This document shows positions 10,240 through 22,205 of a DNA stretch of 64,000 nt, one piece after another. Below the pieces are notes generated by a model, which worked only from the letters and a program-made list of their open reading frames with translations, did no database searches and was not told the DNA's origin. Both the position numbers and the translations under genes were made by a program. The stretch's first letter is position 1, and each line of letters starts with the position of its first letter. The stretch is from Adiantum capillus-veneris. Its lineage: Eukaryota; Streptophyta; Polypodiopsida; Polypodiales; Pteridaceae. The stretch is taken from NCBI GenBank assembly GCA_014529385.2, contig CM043958.1:137681043-137745042 (forward strand), read 5' to 3'.

Positions 10240-11238
10240 CCTCGAGTAAAGATGACAAAGTGAATCAGTCGGGAAAGAATGCTATTGCAGAATGAATTCC
10301 GGTGTAAAAAAATGAGGGTTAAATGCAAGGCTGCCCAGGGGGCATTTAGAGGCATTTTAGCCAGTAGGAATCGAATGCCCATCCTATGGCTAGGATTTCA
10401 GCTAAGCTACGCTAACCAAGAAGGCAAGCACTTGGAGATGACTCTGAACTGTAGCATTTAGAGCACCTTCCCATATTATTACTGAAAGTGCTTTTTCTGT
10501 GGCTGGTCTCCTGAGCTCGAAGGCCCTCTGAAGTGAAGAACACGGTCCCATGCCTCCCACTTTCACCGGCTGTAGGCTCAACAACCTGCATCGAGTCCCC
10601 CCTTTCATGCGTGCAATGAAACCGCTTTTGCTAAGTCTTTTAACCCACGACTCAACAAGCACTCACCGGTCTCGGAGGCGGGAGGCTCTTCTAGAGGGTG
10701 GTTCAACCACCCCCCAAACCAGAGACACTTTTTGTTTCAGCGGTGAGTGGAGCAAGCCTATTGGCTTGGCTTTTTGAGTTAGCGGCGCCTACAGAGGTCC
10801 TTTTGGAGGGTCTATAGGAAGGTACTTTATTTTGAGGGGATAGAGAGGTCACTAAACAGGGCTTGTCTTTTTACTGGCTCCTCTGTCGTAGGTCCGTTTG
10901 CCGATCGGGATTGGATGGCATGTGCCCCAGGGCTCGGGAAACATTTTTTGTGGACCGGCTTTGGAACATTTTCACACACATATGGACATGCTAACTCTAA
11001 ATTTGAGAGGGATAATCACACTAAAAATTCCATGAACCAGCTTGAGAACCTTCTAGCCCAAACTTGAGCCGGCCATTTTTCATTTTGAACAGGCTTTGGA
11101 AAAAGCGAACCTATCTTTTCCCGAGTCCTTGTGCCCAACTTTGAGAGAGAGATTGTGTGTGTGAGAGAGAGAGAGAGAGAGAGGTGCTTTGGATTCACAT
11201 GGACAATGGTTAGGAGAAGAGGGAGGGGCCCACTAGTC

Positions 11239-11277
<39 letters not shown>

Positions 11278-11560
11278 GCTTTGGATTCACAAGGACAATG
11301 GTTAGGAGAAGAGGGAGGGGCCCACTGGTGAAAAGGAAAATTGGATTGTAGCCACAGGGTAAGGGGGCAAGCTAGGCTTGGTAGGGTAGGGTAGGTAAAG
11401 GCAAGCTCGAGACTTTGAGAGAGGGAGATTCTGCCAAAAAATGCCAATCCACATTGTGGACCCGGCAAAAGGGCCCACGGACGGAGGTTAAAATGAGAGA
11501 CCAAGATCCAAGGGCCACAAACTTTTGAGAAATTTGGTAAATTTTGTATTTACGGAGGTT
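10240..11560. other. Non-coding flank; GC-richer, possibly organelle-like tract
   Basis: No protein gene is recognised. Positions 10400-10960 are less AT-rich than the surroundings and look like structured non-coding sequence. The inverted pair cactcaccg (10660) and cggtgagtg (10741) could pair. Phrases such as gtccgtttgccgatcggg remind me of plant mitochondrial non-coding DNA, but that is recollection, not a search. After 11000 the sequence becomes an ordinary flank with GA repeats. Confidence 0.3.
11177..11336. repeat. Tandem duplication with GA microsatellites
   Basis: A block starting gaggtgctttggattcaca and ending in gggaggggcccact occurs twice (about 11180-11235 and 11272-11327). The copies are separated by a GA dinucleotide run of about 34 bp. 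A few substitutions separate the copies. Confidence 0.85.
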
Positions 11561-12056
11561 CCATGCGGCCAGAAATATAAGTCTAGGAGGAAATTGGAAT
11601 TTATTGGGGGGTGCATTTTTGTTTTGTATTGTTGTGTCAAAAACTTTAGGAAATTTATATTTTATTTTATTTTTATATGATATATGATCGCATGATAAGC
11701 TGTACTATGTGACTACGAATGCTGGACCCCTATTCTAGGCTAGCTCGCGTCGCACTTTCTCTTCCTCTCTTCACTGCTCCCTGCCTCTAGTCTTTCTCTC
11801 TCTAGCTCGTTCTCTCTCTCTCTTTCTCAAGTTGGGAGTCGAAGTCTCGCCTTGCCTGCAGCACCGCGCCCGTGTGTGTATAAGCGTTTACGAGAGAGAG
11901 AGAGAGACCGAGCACCCGTGTGTGTACTCGCTCTTCCTTTTTTTCGCTTGTATTTAGATTGTGAGAAGCTGAGAATAGGCGACGGCGTGTGTTCCTCGCA
12001 GGCTCGCTCTGCTGCATTTCTCATTTCCGAGTTTTCATCTGCAACATAATACTCTC

Positions 12057-12063
12057 CCCCCCC

Positions 12064-12111
<48 letters not shown>

Positions 12112-12129
12112 GTCGCATTACATAAGTTG

Positions 12130-12187
<58 letters not shown>

Positions 12188-12194
12188 CAAACAT

Positions 12195-12247
<53 letters not shown>
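12057..12247. repeat. Three CT-to-CA microsatellite modules
   Basis: A run of about 18 C is followed by (CT)n(CA)n (12057-12110). Two more (CT)n(CA)n modules lie at about 12132-12186 and 12195-12246. In each, CT repeats pass directly into CA repeats. They lie some 220 bp or more upstream of the chosen start codon. Confidence 0.95.
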
Positions 12248-12249
<2 letters not shown>

Positions 12250-12333
12250 AAGCATTCTCTTTGTACAACCAGTAGCACCTTCAGCTTATCTTCTCCATAC
12301 ACGCATACAGATTCATCTTCATTGATCCTTACA

Positions 12334-12369
12334 ATGCCTGGTTTTATGTTCTCTGTTCTACACTTCTAA
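12334..12369 (+). CDS. Possible upstream ORF of 11 codons
   Basis: ATG at 12334 begins a short frame (MPGFMFSVLHF) ending at TAA 12367-12369, about 100 bp before the proposed start of the main protein and in another frame. If this sequence is in the mRNA, the uORF could lower translation of the main frame. If the stretch is intronic, it is meaningless. Confidence 0.25.
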   Translation: MPGFMFSVLHF

Positions 12370-12469
12370 GCAGAGTGAGTCTTCAGGCAGGCCAGGAGCA
12401 TTGGTAGCCCCGAAGAAGCCCTCTTCGGAGGATCCGACATCCCGCGGAGGGCGCCCTTCAGCTCTCATA

Positions 12470-15400
12470 ATGGCGATGCTGATGGATAATGAGATGGCAG
12501 TACTGCCTGCCTTCTTGGAAAAATTCCCAGCCTGGAAGAACTTCCCAACTGGCCTGCACATCCTTGTTCTGGATGAGGATGAGCTTTCCCTTTGGCAGGC
12601 TCGGATGAAGCTGGAGGCTTGCAGTTACACAGGTATACACCCACATATTGAGGCTTCTGTAATGCATGGGTGGGCACATTGCTAATGAAATTTAGTCTTA
12701 ACCCAGACCTTGATTGGCTCAAACTCGAGTGCCTTCTCACAAATTTTGTTTGATCAATGCAGTTTCGCCATTTTCAGACAGGCATGCAGCCATGGAAGCT
12801 CTTCAACAGCAAAAGAAAGCCTTTCATCTTGCAATTGTGGAGGTCAAATATTGTCTCTTTACTTGATAAAAGCTCTTTGATCTGGTTTAGAAATTACATG
12901 TGTATAATGTGAGTGGTTTTTTATGTGGAGGTTCCAGTCTTGCTGATTGCTCTCCCCTCATCTTATGCAGGCTAACTTAACAAATGCAGCTGAGGCTTTC
13001 AAGATAGTGAGAGCTGCCAAGCACTTGCCGACGATTTGTGAGTGGCCGTACTGTTACTGTGGAAATTCTTATCCATTTCTGCATGTGCCAAAGTCGTTCT
13101 TGTGTCATGTGCCAAAGTCGTTCTTGTGTCTATTTTGGATGTGATTCTTGTAACTACATAGATGAAAAGCTGTCTGGACACACTGCTGATTTTTGACTTC
13201 TTGATTTTCAGTGTTATCCACCGCAAAGAATGTCACCTTGATGATGGAGGGTATTGCGGTATGTGTATAATCAAATCATCAGTTCTTACATAAGATTAAA
13301 AGTTTGATCTGTTGATGTCCTAACAGCAACTTGCCAACCCAGGCCGGAGCTTTAGAGTTTTTGGAGAAGCCCCTTACTGAAGACAAAGCCAAAAACCTAT
13401 GGCAGCATGTCTTCAGGAAGGTAATTCTATGTTCTAAAGCTCCTAGATATAAACAGTACTGACTGTCATGACCGACCGGATTGTCATTTCTCTTGGCTGC
13501 ATTTGGTATTTGGTAGGCATTAGCAACAGGAGAACTCATTGTACCCACACATGAGGCCGACAGCTGTGGCAGAGTGAAAGCCTCTTGCAATAAGAGCTGT
13601 CAGGAAGAGTCTCATATCAAGCAAGAGCAGGCTGACCCCTGTGGCAATGCGGAGGATACCTTGAATATCGATGCAGATGCCTGCGATCAACTCTTTTTTG
13701 ATGACTACATGTATGACTGTGATCAAGCAGATGGGCAAGAGTTTGAGTCGGTCCTGGATGTTAAACCTGGTGCAAGCCATGGTTTAATGAAAGATGTTAC
13801 GGTGAAGTCGCCAGGGCCTTCTACCCCTCAGCTTGAGCAAACAGAAACTAGGGCATTCAATATATTGGGCGACGAGTCACCTCACTCGCAAGATCAGTTC
13901 ACTGGCATGAACGCTGGCCTAGAAGATGTCAACAGTTCGGATGACTGTAGTAGCCTTGTACTCGTCAAGAGTGATGTGGAGGACATGGATGGGCTTTTCC
14001 CAAGCAATTCAGAGGGAGATGAACTGCAGTCTTTCCATGATTTTGAGTGCCTGGATGCCCCTCTGGATGATGGCGAAGATTTGAATGTGCATGATGGGCT
14101 CGAGTTTCATGATAGTCTTACTCTAGCAGATGACCTCGTCGATGAGCTCAGCTCATGCATTGACATGGACTCCAGCCTTTTGGATGAACTTCCATCTGCT
14201 GACAGCCTTCAGCTGAGTTTAGATTGCTTAGATGATGAGGATCAGTGTGATGAGGAGGCTCTTCTGTTAGCTGAGGTAGCCAAGGCAGAGGCAGGAATGG
14301 CCAGATCATCCAACAATTACATGTTGGTTGTGCCTTCAACATGCAGAGACATCTCCGGACATGAAGGGAAGTCTTGTCTAGATCAGTTGAGTAAGGGGAG
14401 CAAAAGCATGTCTCATTCAAAGAAGAAGATGAAGGTATGTGTTTGCTTAGTTCCAGCAAAGTGGCAGCTTTTGTTGGAGCCACTGTTTGTGTGTAAATGC
14501 ATCGGTGAAATGCATTGGGAACGATGGGATTGCAGGACTATCTGACCGGCACTGTTGGAAATGTCATCAGGTTGATTGGACACCGGAGTTGCATCGCAGG
14601 TTTGTGCAAGCTGTGGAGCATCTAGGGGTTGATAAGGCCATTCCCTCAAGAATCTTAGAGATCATGGGAGTGCAACATTTGACCCGACACAACATTGCGA
14701 GCCATCTACAGGTTCGTAAGGCGTCGCACACATCTTATTTACCAAGCTTGTTAGATGTTCACTAGCTAGACCTTCCCTCGAGTGTTATGCTGTGTAAAGA
14801 GAAGCATTTTTGGCAATGCATCAAAGAAGTACAAAATGTGGGGTAATTGTGTTCTCTTCCATGTATTGACATGCTGTGTTTACATGCACTGTTAATTTCT
14901 TTCAGAAGTATAGGTCGCACAAAAAGCACATGCAAGCACGAGAAGCAGAGGCTGCGACATGGAATCAGAGGAGGCAGATGGAAGCTGTGAGGCAGCCACC
15001 ACAACCACAAATTGTGTCCAGACCGCCTGCACCGTTGGTCCCTATGGGGCTCCATGTGTGGGGGCATCCTACTCCAGAGCAGTATTGGCCGAAGCCATGG
15101 CAAGCATCAGATGGATCCCTTTGGCATCATCAACCGCCTCCGGTAGAGGCCTTTTTCTCTGCAGTGCTCATGTGCATATTGCTTGGCTACGTGTATTCAT
15201 TTGAGATAGAAAGAGCATTTTGTATGCAAACTGTTGTTTGAATGCATGTTCATGTGGGCACTGAAGAAGTCATATGTTTTAGTTGATATTATGCATAATG
15301 GTCCCGGATGATGGTATCATTGTTATGATTGCCACATGGATGGCTGGCTTGAGTCTACTACCTACACTTCCCTAATGAGCGAATAAAATAAATTAGGTTT

Positions 15401-16211
15401 TTCTAGTTCATTAAGTACGAAGAAATATATCCTGATATTTGCATACATACATCTATACAAACAATGAGCTCTGATCCCCACACACATCTCTCTCCCAACC
15501 ATGATGTGGACTCTCTATTGCAACGCTCATTTCCATAATTCTTGAGCATCGAGAGTCGCTGAAGGTCCTCTCTACTGCACGTTTAAATATTGCCAAGGCT
15601 GCAACTTCATTGATCTTGATCAATCTAAAACTCAGAGATATGGGTTTCTCGTTGCATCACGAATGCATGAGCTTCACATAACGGGTAGCTACTGCTTAGT
15701 TCTTCAAGGAATGGCATTGAGACACGTAAAGCTTAGACTTGTGCAGGGTTTGAGTTAGTTGTTTGTGTGCATGCTGAGCTAGTGCCAAGCATATGTCTCT
15801 TTACATTCTCTGCGATCGGAACTAATCGGGTATGGTCTCCAAAATGCAGGTCTGCATGGATGCATGGGGCCATCCAGGACCAGGAGCGCCCTTCTTCCAT
15901 CCAGCACATTGTCCAACTCCTGTCTTGGTATGACAGGATCTTCATCGTATTCTCTATGTTTCTCTCCTGCATTGTTTTCACAGTGAGAATGTCACATTGA
16001 CAAACAAACAAGCTTTTTTATGCATGGGCACATGCGGGCACAGATTTTCTCAGGCTGGTGTTTTCTTTATTCAAGTTAATATGGAATGAAATTGTGTTAT
16101 TGACATGTGAATTGCAGAGACTACCACTAGCACCCATTCCAGGGGCCATCAATAGGGCGGTTCCGCCACTTTTAAAGCCGATGACTGGTTTCCATCCGGT
16201 ACGTCATGTGT

Positions 16212-16258
<47 letters not shown>

Positions 16259-16481
16259 ATCAGAGACATCCATAATGCACATTGATAGAAGGAGAACTGA
16301 CATCGTCGCCCCTTTGTGCGTGTGTGTACAGCCCAAGGATAAGGTGGACGCAGCAATAAGCGAGGTATTGAAGAACCCATTTACGCCATTGCCATTGGGT
16401 TTAAAGCCACCTTCCTTGGAGAGCGTTTTGAGCGAGCTGCAGAGGCAAGGCATGAAAACGGTGCCGCCTACGCCCTCCTAA
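12470..16481 (+). CDS. APRR2: APRR2/GLK-like GARP transcription factor with pseudo-receiver domain
   Basis: Nuclear DNA-binding regulator. In the GLK/APRR2 family such proteins control chloroplast development and pigment genes. Coding exons: 12470-12632, 12763-12842, 12971-13037, 13212-13258, 13343-13420, 13517-14434, 14571-14711, 14906-15142, 15850-15927, 16118-16198, 16332-16481. All introns are GT-AG; total 679 codons. Residues about 28-150 form a receiver-like fold: [11 protein letters not shown] keeps acidic residues, Glu81 (AIVEAN) replaces the phospho-acceptor Asp, and Lys128 (FLEKP) is kept, so it is a pseudo-receiver. Residues 146-451, one 918-bp exon, are acidic and probably activating. 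GARP is at 452-506 ([19 protein letters not shown]...), then AREAEA at 509-514, LHVWGHP, DAWGHP, and a C-terminal GCT-type block ([20 protein letters not shown]). The start at ATG 12470 is the first in frame with the domain. An upstream exon is possible, because the frame stays open to the left. Confidence 0.9.
13082..13129. repeat. 24-bp perfect tandem duplication in intron 3
   Basis: Two identical 24-bp units beginning catgtgccaaagtcg sit side by side inside the third intron of the APRR2/GLK-like gene. This is probably recent slippage or duplication. It does not touch the splice sites. Confidence 0.95.
16208..16256. repeat. GT/GA microsatellite in intron 10
   Basis: (GT)n passing into (GA)n begins about 10 bp inside intron 10, very near the donor gtacgt at 16199. 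Length variation here could affect splicing of the last exon; that is inference. Confidence 0.95.
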
Positions 16482-19400
16482 CCCATAGCTCCATAGCCTT
16501 CCCTTAATTTGACGACACTGCCTAGTTTAGCTTGGCTTAGCCAAATGTAGCTAAGCCGACCTAATCTAATCCACTACGCCCATTTTCATCTTCATGCTAA
16601 AAATAATTAGAATGTGCCCACTCCTCAATTTTCCCCCTCCCAAACACATTTTAGGTGATTCCCCATCCTTGTATTTGAGATTGTATAGACCTCCCTTCCC
16701 TCTTAAGACCCTTGTGAGGATTGGCACATCCTAATGCTTAGTGCTTAGAAACTTGTAGTATATGGGGCATGTATGATGGCTATCCTCCTCAAGACTCGTC
16801 GGATAGATCTTAGGGCTCTCTTGGGATTGTTTCTATGACATTAAAACTTCTCTTCTTCTTCTTCTTCTTCTTCTTCTTCTTCTTCTTGTGGATCACACAA
16901 ATCAACCAGAGAACTTAACTGATCTTCATAAATTCAGCCTTGATTGCTTCATGCACGTTAAACATGCTTATTGATAGTGTCAAAGTAGAGTAGGTATGCT
17001 CAAAGCTACACTTCTACAACATACTTTACTTTGCAGCTAAAATATATTGTTTGGCTTTAGTTTGCAACTAGAAAAGGCAATGCAATGTGAATTGTTACTT
17101 GTTGCATCGAATACATGAAGGTTTGTGGTGTGGGGTGTGTGCGTGCTCTTCATGGAATTTTTTTTCCAACGGTGTTGTAAACATCTTAGTCTTCCCCATA
17201 CATCATGGAAATATTTTTGTGGTGAATTATGTTTTTGTGATGAATTGTGGTTAATAAATGTTGAAACTATTGATTGTAGTGTCAATATCATGTGCATGGT
17301 TATAAATGGGATGCCTCTAGTAGATAGAGAGCACCTACACATGTTGAGAGCCAAAGATCATGAGGTAGTATCCCACTTGATCGGAGAACTTCCTATTATC
17401 ATCTGCATTACTTGGTTACAATCATGCATCAGTTTTTGGTAAACTCCACATCAAAAGATTAGTGTGTTTGACTATATTTACTACCTTACATTGGGCCTTT
17501 TCCCCCTATTAACAAACAATTAGAAAGAGAGAGCATGCCTAGTGCAGGGTCATTTCTATATCATCTTGGTCTCACCATTGTTTTAAACCTTCACAAATTT
17601 CTTTGAGCTCCAAAATATCTTTTAAGATTTCTAGTCCTTGGCATTTCCATTCACATCTTTTTCGAGTGCAGGAACAACTAGAGAAAGAAATTGTCCATCT
17701 TGAGGATTATCTCTGGGTTGTTTTTGACTCTTAGAACATCTTAGAATCCTCAAGAAAGATTTTAGCTTTGATGGAGTCACTATGATTTCTCATTACAACT
17801 TTAATGTAAGTTAAAAGCCTTTTTAGAATTTCTCTCATCAATCATGAGTTTTAATTCTTGCATAAACCAAATTTATGGGAGAGGACTAATATTTTTGAAG
17901 TTCTTGAAATTTTTAGACCCATTGATAATAATTAATTATTATGGCGTTACCATGGCTTTAAATCATAGCCATCCTTGGGTTTGCATGGGTGTGTGCAAGA
18001 TCAGGTGTACCCAATTCTGGCAGTTAGGTGTAAAGTATGACAATGTGCTCAAGACATTTGTCGACATCTCGTATGCTAGCATGGCCAACTCAGGCTGGGA
18101 TGCTATAATATACCCTTGGAGAATGAAAAAGCACCAAATTTTTCATCTTTGGTAAAATTTTGACTTTAAGATGTACACTAAAGATAATCCCAAGGCTGCG
18201 CAGAAGTAAATGGATGAAAGATGGGCTTATGAAGCCTAACTTCACACAGTCTTTTTTCTAGGACTCCTTGCACCACAAACTATAATATGTATGAAATCCA
18301 TGAGAAAACAATAATTATTTTATTTATTATAATTTTTTAACGAAGTTGAATTTCATTAAATAATATTCTATGTAAATTTTCCAAGGAAGATCTTTCAAAA
18401 TCAATCGTTAAAGTATGGTTTTTTTTTTAATATCTCACCACATTTTGCATAACTGTATCTATCAAATGATTGTATGATCTTGAGAAAGTAGCCTTGCATC
18501 TATAGATATCTTGTGTAGAAATAGTGATGTAAGAATTGTTGAATTTTTTTACAAAGATAATCACTAATAATGTAAAGAAATCAATAAAAAAACTTCAATA
18601 ATTCTACATATTCTCTTTAAGCATATGTAAGATTTAAGTGCAAGTTTATTTCAAAAACACGTAAGATAAGAGACTTTCAGAATCTGCGTTAAAATCACTA
18701 TGTTGTGATAGGACATGACATGTCAAACCAAGAGATTCCTTAAACACAAAGTACTATTTTTGTTTATATATCATGCCTTTATGCTATATTAGTACCTATG
18801 CCTTTTTATGTGGCCACCAATTCTTGGCCCTTAGAAATGGGTATAGTTAGGGTGTCATGCCATAATATTTTCATAAAAAGCTTGTTTTTTTACAGTCTTA
18901 AGCTGCATAAATTTCCAAAAACTGGGTATACTTGCTCTTGCATACACTCGCATGTATTGGAAGTAAGGGAAAGGGTTTTTTACAACCCTTTCCACTTTCC
19001 ACTTTCCACTTTTTTACATTTTGTAAGGAAGCAATGTACATTTGCTCTGAATCCACTTTTAGCACAAACATCACTTTCCACTGGATGGGTAATATACTTG
19101 GTGGTTAATAGACCTACTTTTCCAACTAGAAGCATATCATTTGACTCATAGCATTGGCATGACTTACAACAAATATAAAGTATACTCTTGGTGCTTGAGA
19201 GACATGGTCTACTGCGAGCATGCAGAAACATTGTAGGTCTCAGTTTAACCTTACGAAAGAAATGAGAGTCTAGACAAAATGTTAAAATGTTTCTAAATAA
19301 GAATTACTGACATCAATTCATAGTGTAGAATATGTTATTATATACATCCTTTATTAAGGACATATATTTCTCCCACTCGTCACGTGGCCTTTGAGTATAT

Positions 19401-19710
19401 CTTTTTAAATATTCCACTGGGTGTTATAAGCATGCAGTTGAAACGATGTAATGGAAAATGATTTACTTATGATGTTGAGATGGTGGAGCAACCCATTGCC
19501 TCACAGGTTTTTTTTAAAACTCATGCCGTACCACCTATCTTGATTTTCTCTTATAAACTGATCTAAGGGTATAAATTTTGAAAAAAATTTGATGGTTGCC
19601 ATGGTAGGACTTCTGAGTATGAAGGGATTGTGGATTGATGCTTTATTTGGTGATTGTATCTTTTGCCTAGCAAAGAATTTATGATTTGGAATGTATTGTT
19701 GTGTTTGAAA
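16482..19710. other. Downstream region; no gene recognised
   Basis: It begins with the presumed 3' untranslated region of the APRR2/GLK-like gene. A CTT repeat is at 16846-16887. The rest is AT-rich sequence with short scattered ORFs that show no domain, no consistent codon pattern and no neighbours to support them. A small triplet repeat of 'tttccac' lies near 18990-19010. Confidence 0.6.
16846..16887. repeat. CTT trinucleotide repeat
   Basis: An almost pure (CTT)n run of about 40 bp, some 370 bp after the stop codon of the APRR2/GLK-like gene. It could lie in its 3' untranslated region. Confidence 0.95.
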
Positions 19711-19946
19711 ATTCCTTAAAATATTGTTCTTAATCATTTTTTGAGGATGATATCTTTTGTATGTAGCTAGCCTGGGAACACCTAATATAAATTTGTATCT
19801 ACACTTTGGATGGCCTATCCATGCTGCTATTCCTTAAAATATTGTTCTTAATTATTTTTTGAGGATGATATCTTTTGTCTGTAGCTAGCCTGTGAACACC
19901 TAATATAAATCTGTATCTACACTTTGGGTGGCCTATTCATGCTGCT
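19711..19946. repeat. 118-bp direct tandem duplication
   Basis: Units 19711-19828 and 19829-19946 both start attccttaaaatattg and end atgctgct, with only a few substitutions. It lies just upstream of the decayed gypsy pol. No coding content. Confidence 0.95.
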
Positions 19947-19979
19947 CTAATGGGATTCCTTAATAGCCTAAAATGCTGA

Positions 19980-21560
19980 CATAAGTGGTAGATTTATACT
20001 AAATCTGTTGATGATGAGGATTGCAATACTCGACGAATGGTAATATGGTTCATCATTCTACTCAAGCTTGATTTCATAGTGGTAATTAACAAGGGCACCA
20101 CACACCAAAGGGCAGACCACCTATCAAGGATCACCTCAAGGGAAGCACTGAAAGGGGTAGATGATGATTTTTATCTGTTCTTGTTGGAGATGGTTCCTAG
20201 ATGGTTGGAGGACCTTGTATCTCTAATGAACATTTCTCAAGTAGATTTATAGATAGCACTTTCCATTACATCACAATTGATAGCGCAATATGACTTATAT
20301 CAATTGTTGGCGGGAAGGCTGTATTGGAGCAACAAGGATGGGATTATACTATTGTGCATTGGCCTTGAGGAACATGCAAACTCTTTGAGTCAAGCTCATA
20401 CGGCGGTTGTAGGACTCCACTTTTCAAAAGATCAAACCTTACAACGGTCTTAGGGGGTGCACCTTTCAGAAACTATTCATATAACGTGCGTTCAAAGGGT
20501 ATTAAAAAACCCCCTTTACTTACATGCATAAGGTAATAAAATGACCCCATTTTCTTCAAAAACTTATGAATTTTTCTTTGAAAACAATTAAAAAACCTCT
20601 CTTTTAGTATAATCCTATTAAAATTTTAAAAATTTGGCAACTAAAAACCTTTTCATTTGAACTCACATGGTAACTTTCACATGGTAACTTACATGTTTAA
20701 GAGGCAAACCCCCTGAGACAACGGTTAACCTAGCTAGGGGTCTATTGGCATACTCTAAGGAAAGAAGTTCATGTGTATTCAACAAATTGTTTCTAGTGTA
20801 AGAAAAAGTCTATCGTACCTCATGCGATGTTATTCTAGATCTCTGTGGCACCACAATGGAGTAGATATCTGGTAGAGTATTTGACCAATAGGACATCCTA
20901 TGAGTAAGAGAAAACAAAGAGAAATCAAGATGGAGGAAATCAACTACTTGATGATTAGATGTCAATGCTATGACGAGGAAAGGACCAATAGCTCCTTTCC
21001 TTGAACTTGTAAGTGGCAGAGCATCACACTTTCTCAATGAGGTAATAGAACACATGTTGAACAATTTTATGGTGATCCATAACAAATTTGCACCCTATCA
21101 CCCTCAAGGAAATGGTCAAGCCAAACATACACACAAGATCTTGAGCGCAGTGCTAACCAAAATTGTTAGTACCAGAAGGATTGATTGGGAAATGCATCTT
21201 CTTTGAGCCTTGTGGGCTTATACAGTGTCAATTCAAAACATCTTTGAATGTAGATCCTCTTAGATTAGTCTATGGATTAGAGGTGATATTGCCCATGAAA
21301 TTCTTGCTACCCAATCTCAGAGTTGCGTACAAATTGGAATGGAAACGCCACAAGCTATCAAAACGACTAGAGAACTTAGAGCAACTAGATGAACAGAGAC
21401 TAGTAGCCATAACCCATATATATGGAAAAAATGGAAACAAAAACAGTTCTTTGACTCACATTTGTATACAAAGGTCTTCAAACAAGGGGACTTGGTGTTG
21501 GTTTACTCTTTGAAACAACTCATCCCTAAATTCAAGAAGAAGGGACATGGTGGATGTCGT
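19980..21560 (+). pseudogene. Decayed Ty3/gypsy pol fragment (RNase H end and integrase)
   Basis: Reading order on + is the RNase H tail (VVINKGTTHQRADHLSRIT, 20070-20250), an integrase zinc-finger remnant (LYWSNKDGIILLC...EEHANSLSQAH, 20320-20450), AT-rich sequence without homology (20460-20950), then the integrase core (20970-21340) with APYHPQGNGQAK and LVYGLEVILPMKFLLPNLRVAYKLEW. The usual Asp of the VSDR motif is Gly (LVSGRASHF), and the Glu of NGQAE is Lys, so two catalytic residues are gone. No LTRs are visible. It is an old copy related to gypsy C by the RNase H tail. Confidence 0.8.
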
Positions 21561-22205
21561 CTTTGGAAATACCATCTACCATTAACTAATGAACTCTTGC
21601 AAAGAATGCATGCAACAAAATAACGCAAGCTCAAATGACAAAAAGTGATTGAAGAAGCGCAAGAAGAGGCATGCATTCAAATTTTGAAGAAAATGCGACC
21701 AATCCTTGAAGTGTTGCTACTCAATACCCTTCAGATTCACCATCACTACATCACTCAATCCTTAGCTAAAGATGAGGTGGAGATATATGATGAATGGCTA
21801 GATGGATTAGATATGTGAATAACAGTGACCTTGAAAGATGGATTCAAAGTCAAATCACTAGCGGACATAGCTACACGACTCAATGCTGTCAACTATTCCA
21901 CCTATAAAAAAGCGACCACCCAACCACTGGAATAATGCAGAGATAAAGTAAAGGGTTTTCATAAAGAATCCACACCAACATTGGGATTCATCAATAGATT
22001 ACTATGTTTGCATACCTTTATTTGCATTTTTGATGAGCATATGAATGAGAAATGGTGCTACGAGTCCCAAAGATGCGAACCTATAAAGTAGTTCAAGATT
22101 GGGATGAAAAGGTTTTAGACTTAACACTCAAAGGTGACCAGTTAAGAGAAACTTTTTCTCACAGCCGTGAAGAGTGGAAAGTCGCACTCAAGACTATGAA
22201 GCTAC
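21561..22205. other. Probable gypsy tail sequence; nothing else recognised
   Basis: Follows the decayed integrase with stop-rich reading in all frames. A 64-codon open stretch at 22052-22246 runs into the neighbouring LTR, so it is not a gene. Probably the eroded 3' part of the upstream gypsy fragment. Confidence 0.3.

Larger units (their letters stand above)
11561..12469 (+). promoter_or_regulatory. Presumed promoter and 5' leader of the APRR2/GLK-like gene
   Basis: The AT-rich stretch near 11650-11690 (tttttatatgatatat) is the only TATA-like element close upstream. A CT-rich stretch (11750-11830) and a composite C/CT/CA microsatellite (12057-12247) follow, typical of plant 5' leaders. A pyrimidine-rich stretch ending ttctaag at about 12370 could be a splice acceptor of a leader intron. 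The transcription start cannot be fixed from sequence alone. Confidence 0.3.

Noticed and set aside
11131-11504. ORFs over GA/CT repeats on both strands
   Set aside because: They translate simple repeats (ERERER, SLSLSL) and have no supporting domain.
12057-12247. ORF rich in Ser-Leu and Thr-His through the CT/CA modules
   Set aside because: A product of the microsatellite; lies in the gene's 5' leader or promoter.
14529-14570. Earlier acceptor for exon 7 at gattgcag (14535)
   Set aside because: It would put the GARP domain out of frame with exon 6; the acceptor at 14570 keeps the frame and gives the expected [11 protein letters not shown] start.
14959-15204. Alternative frame over exon 8 of the APRR2/GLK-like gene
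   Set aside because: Overlaps the exon that encodes the [14 protein letters not shown] part of the GARP region; the alternative frame has no homology I recognise.
17037-19231. Several ORFs of 80-117 codons downstream of the APRR2/GLK-like gene
   Set aside because: No domains, no splice context and no conserved counterpart; AT-rich sequence gives such ORFs by chance.
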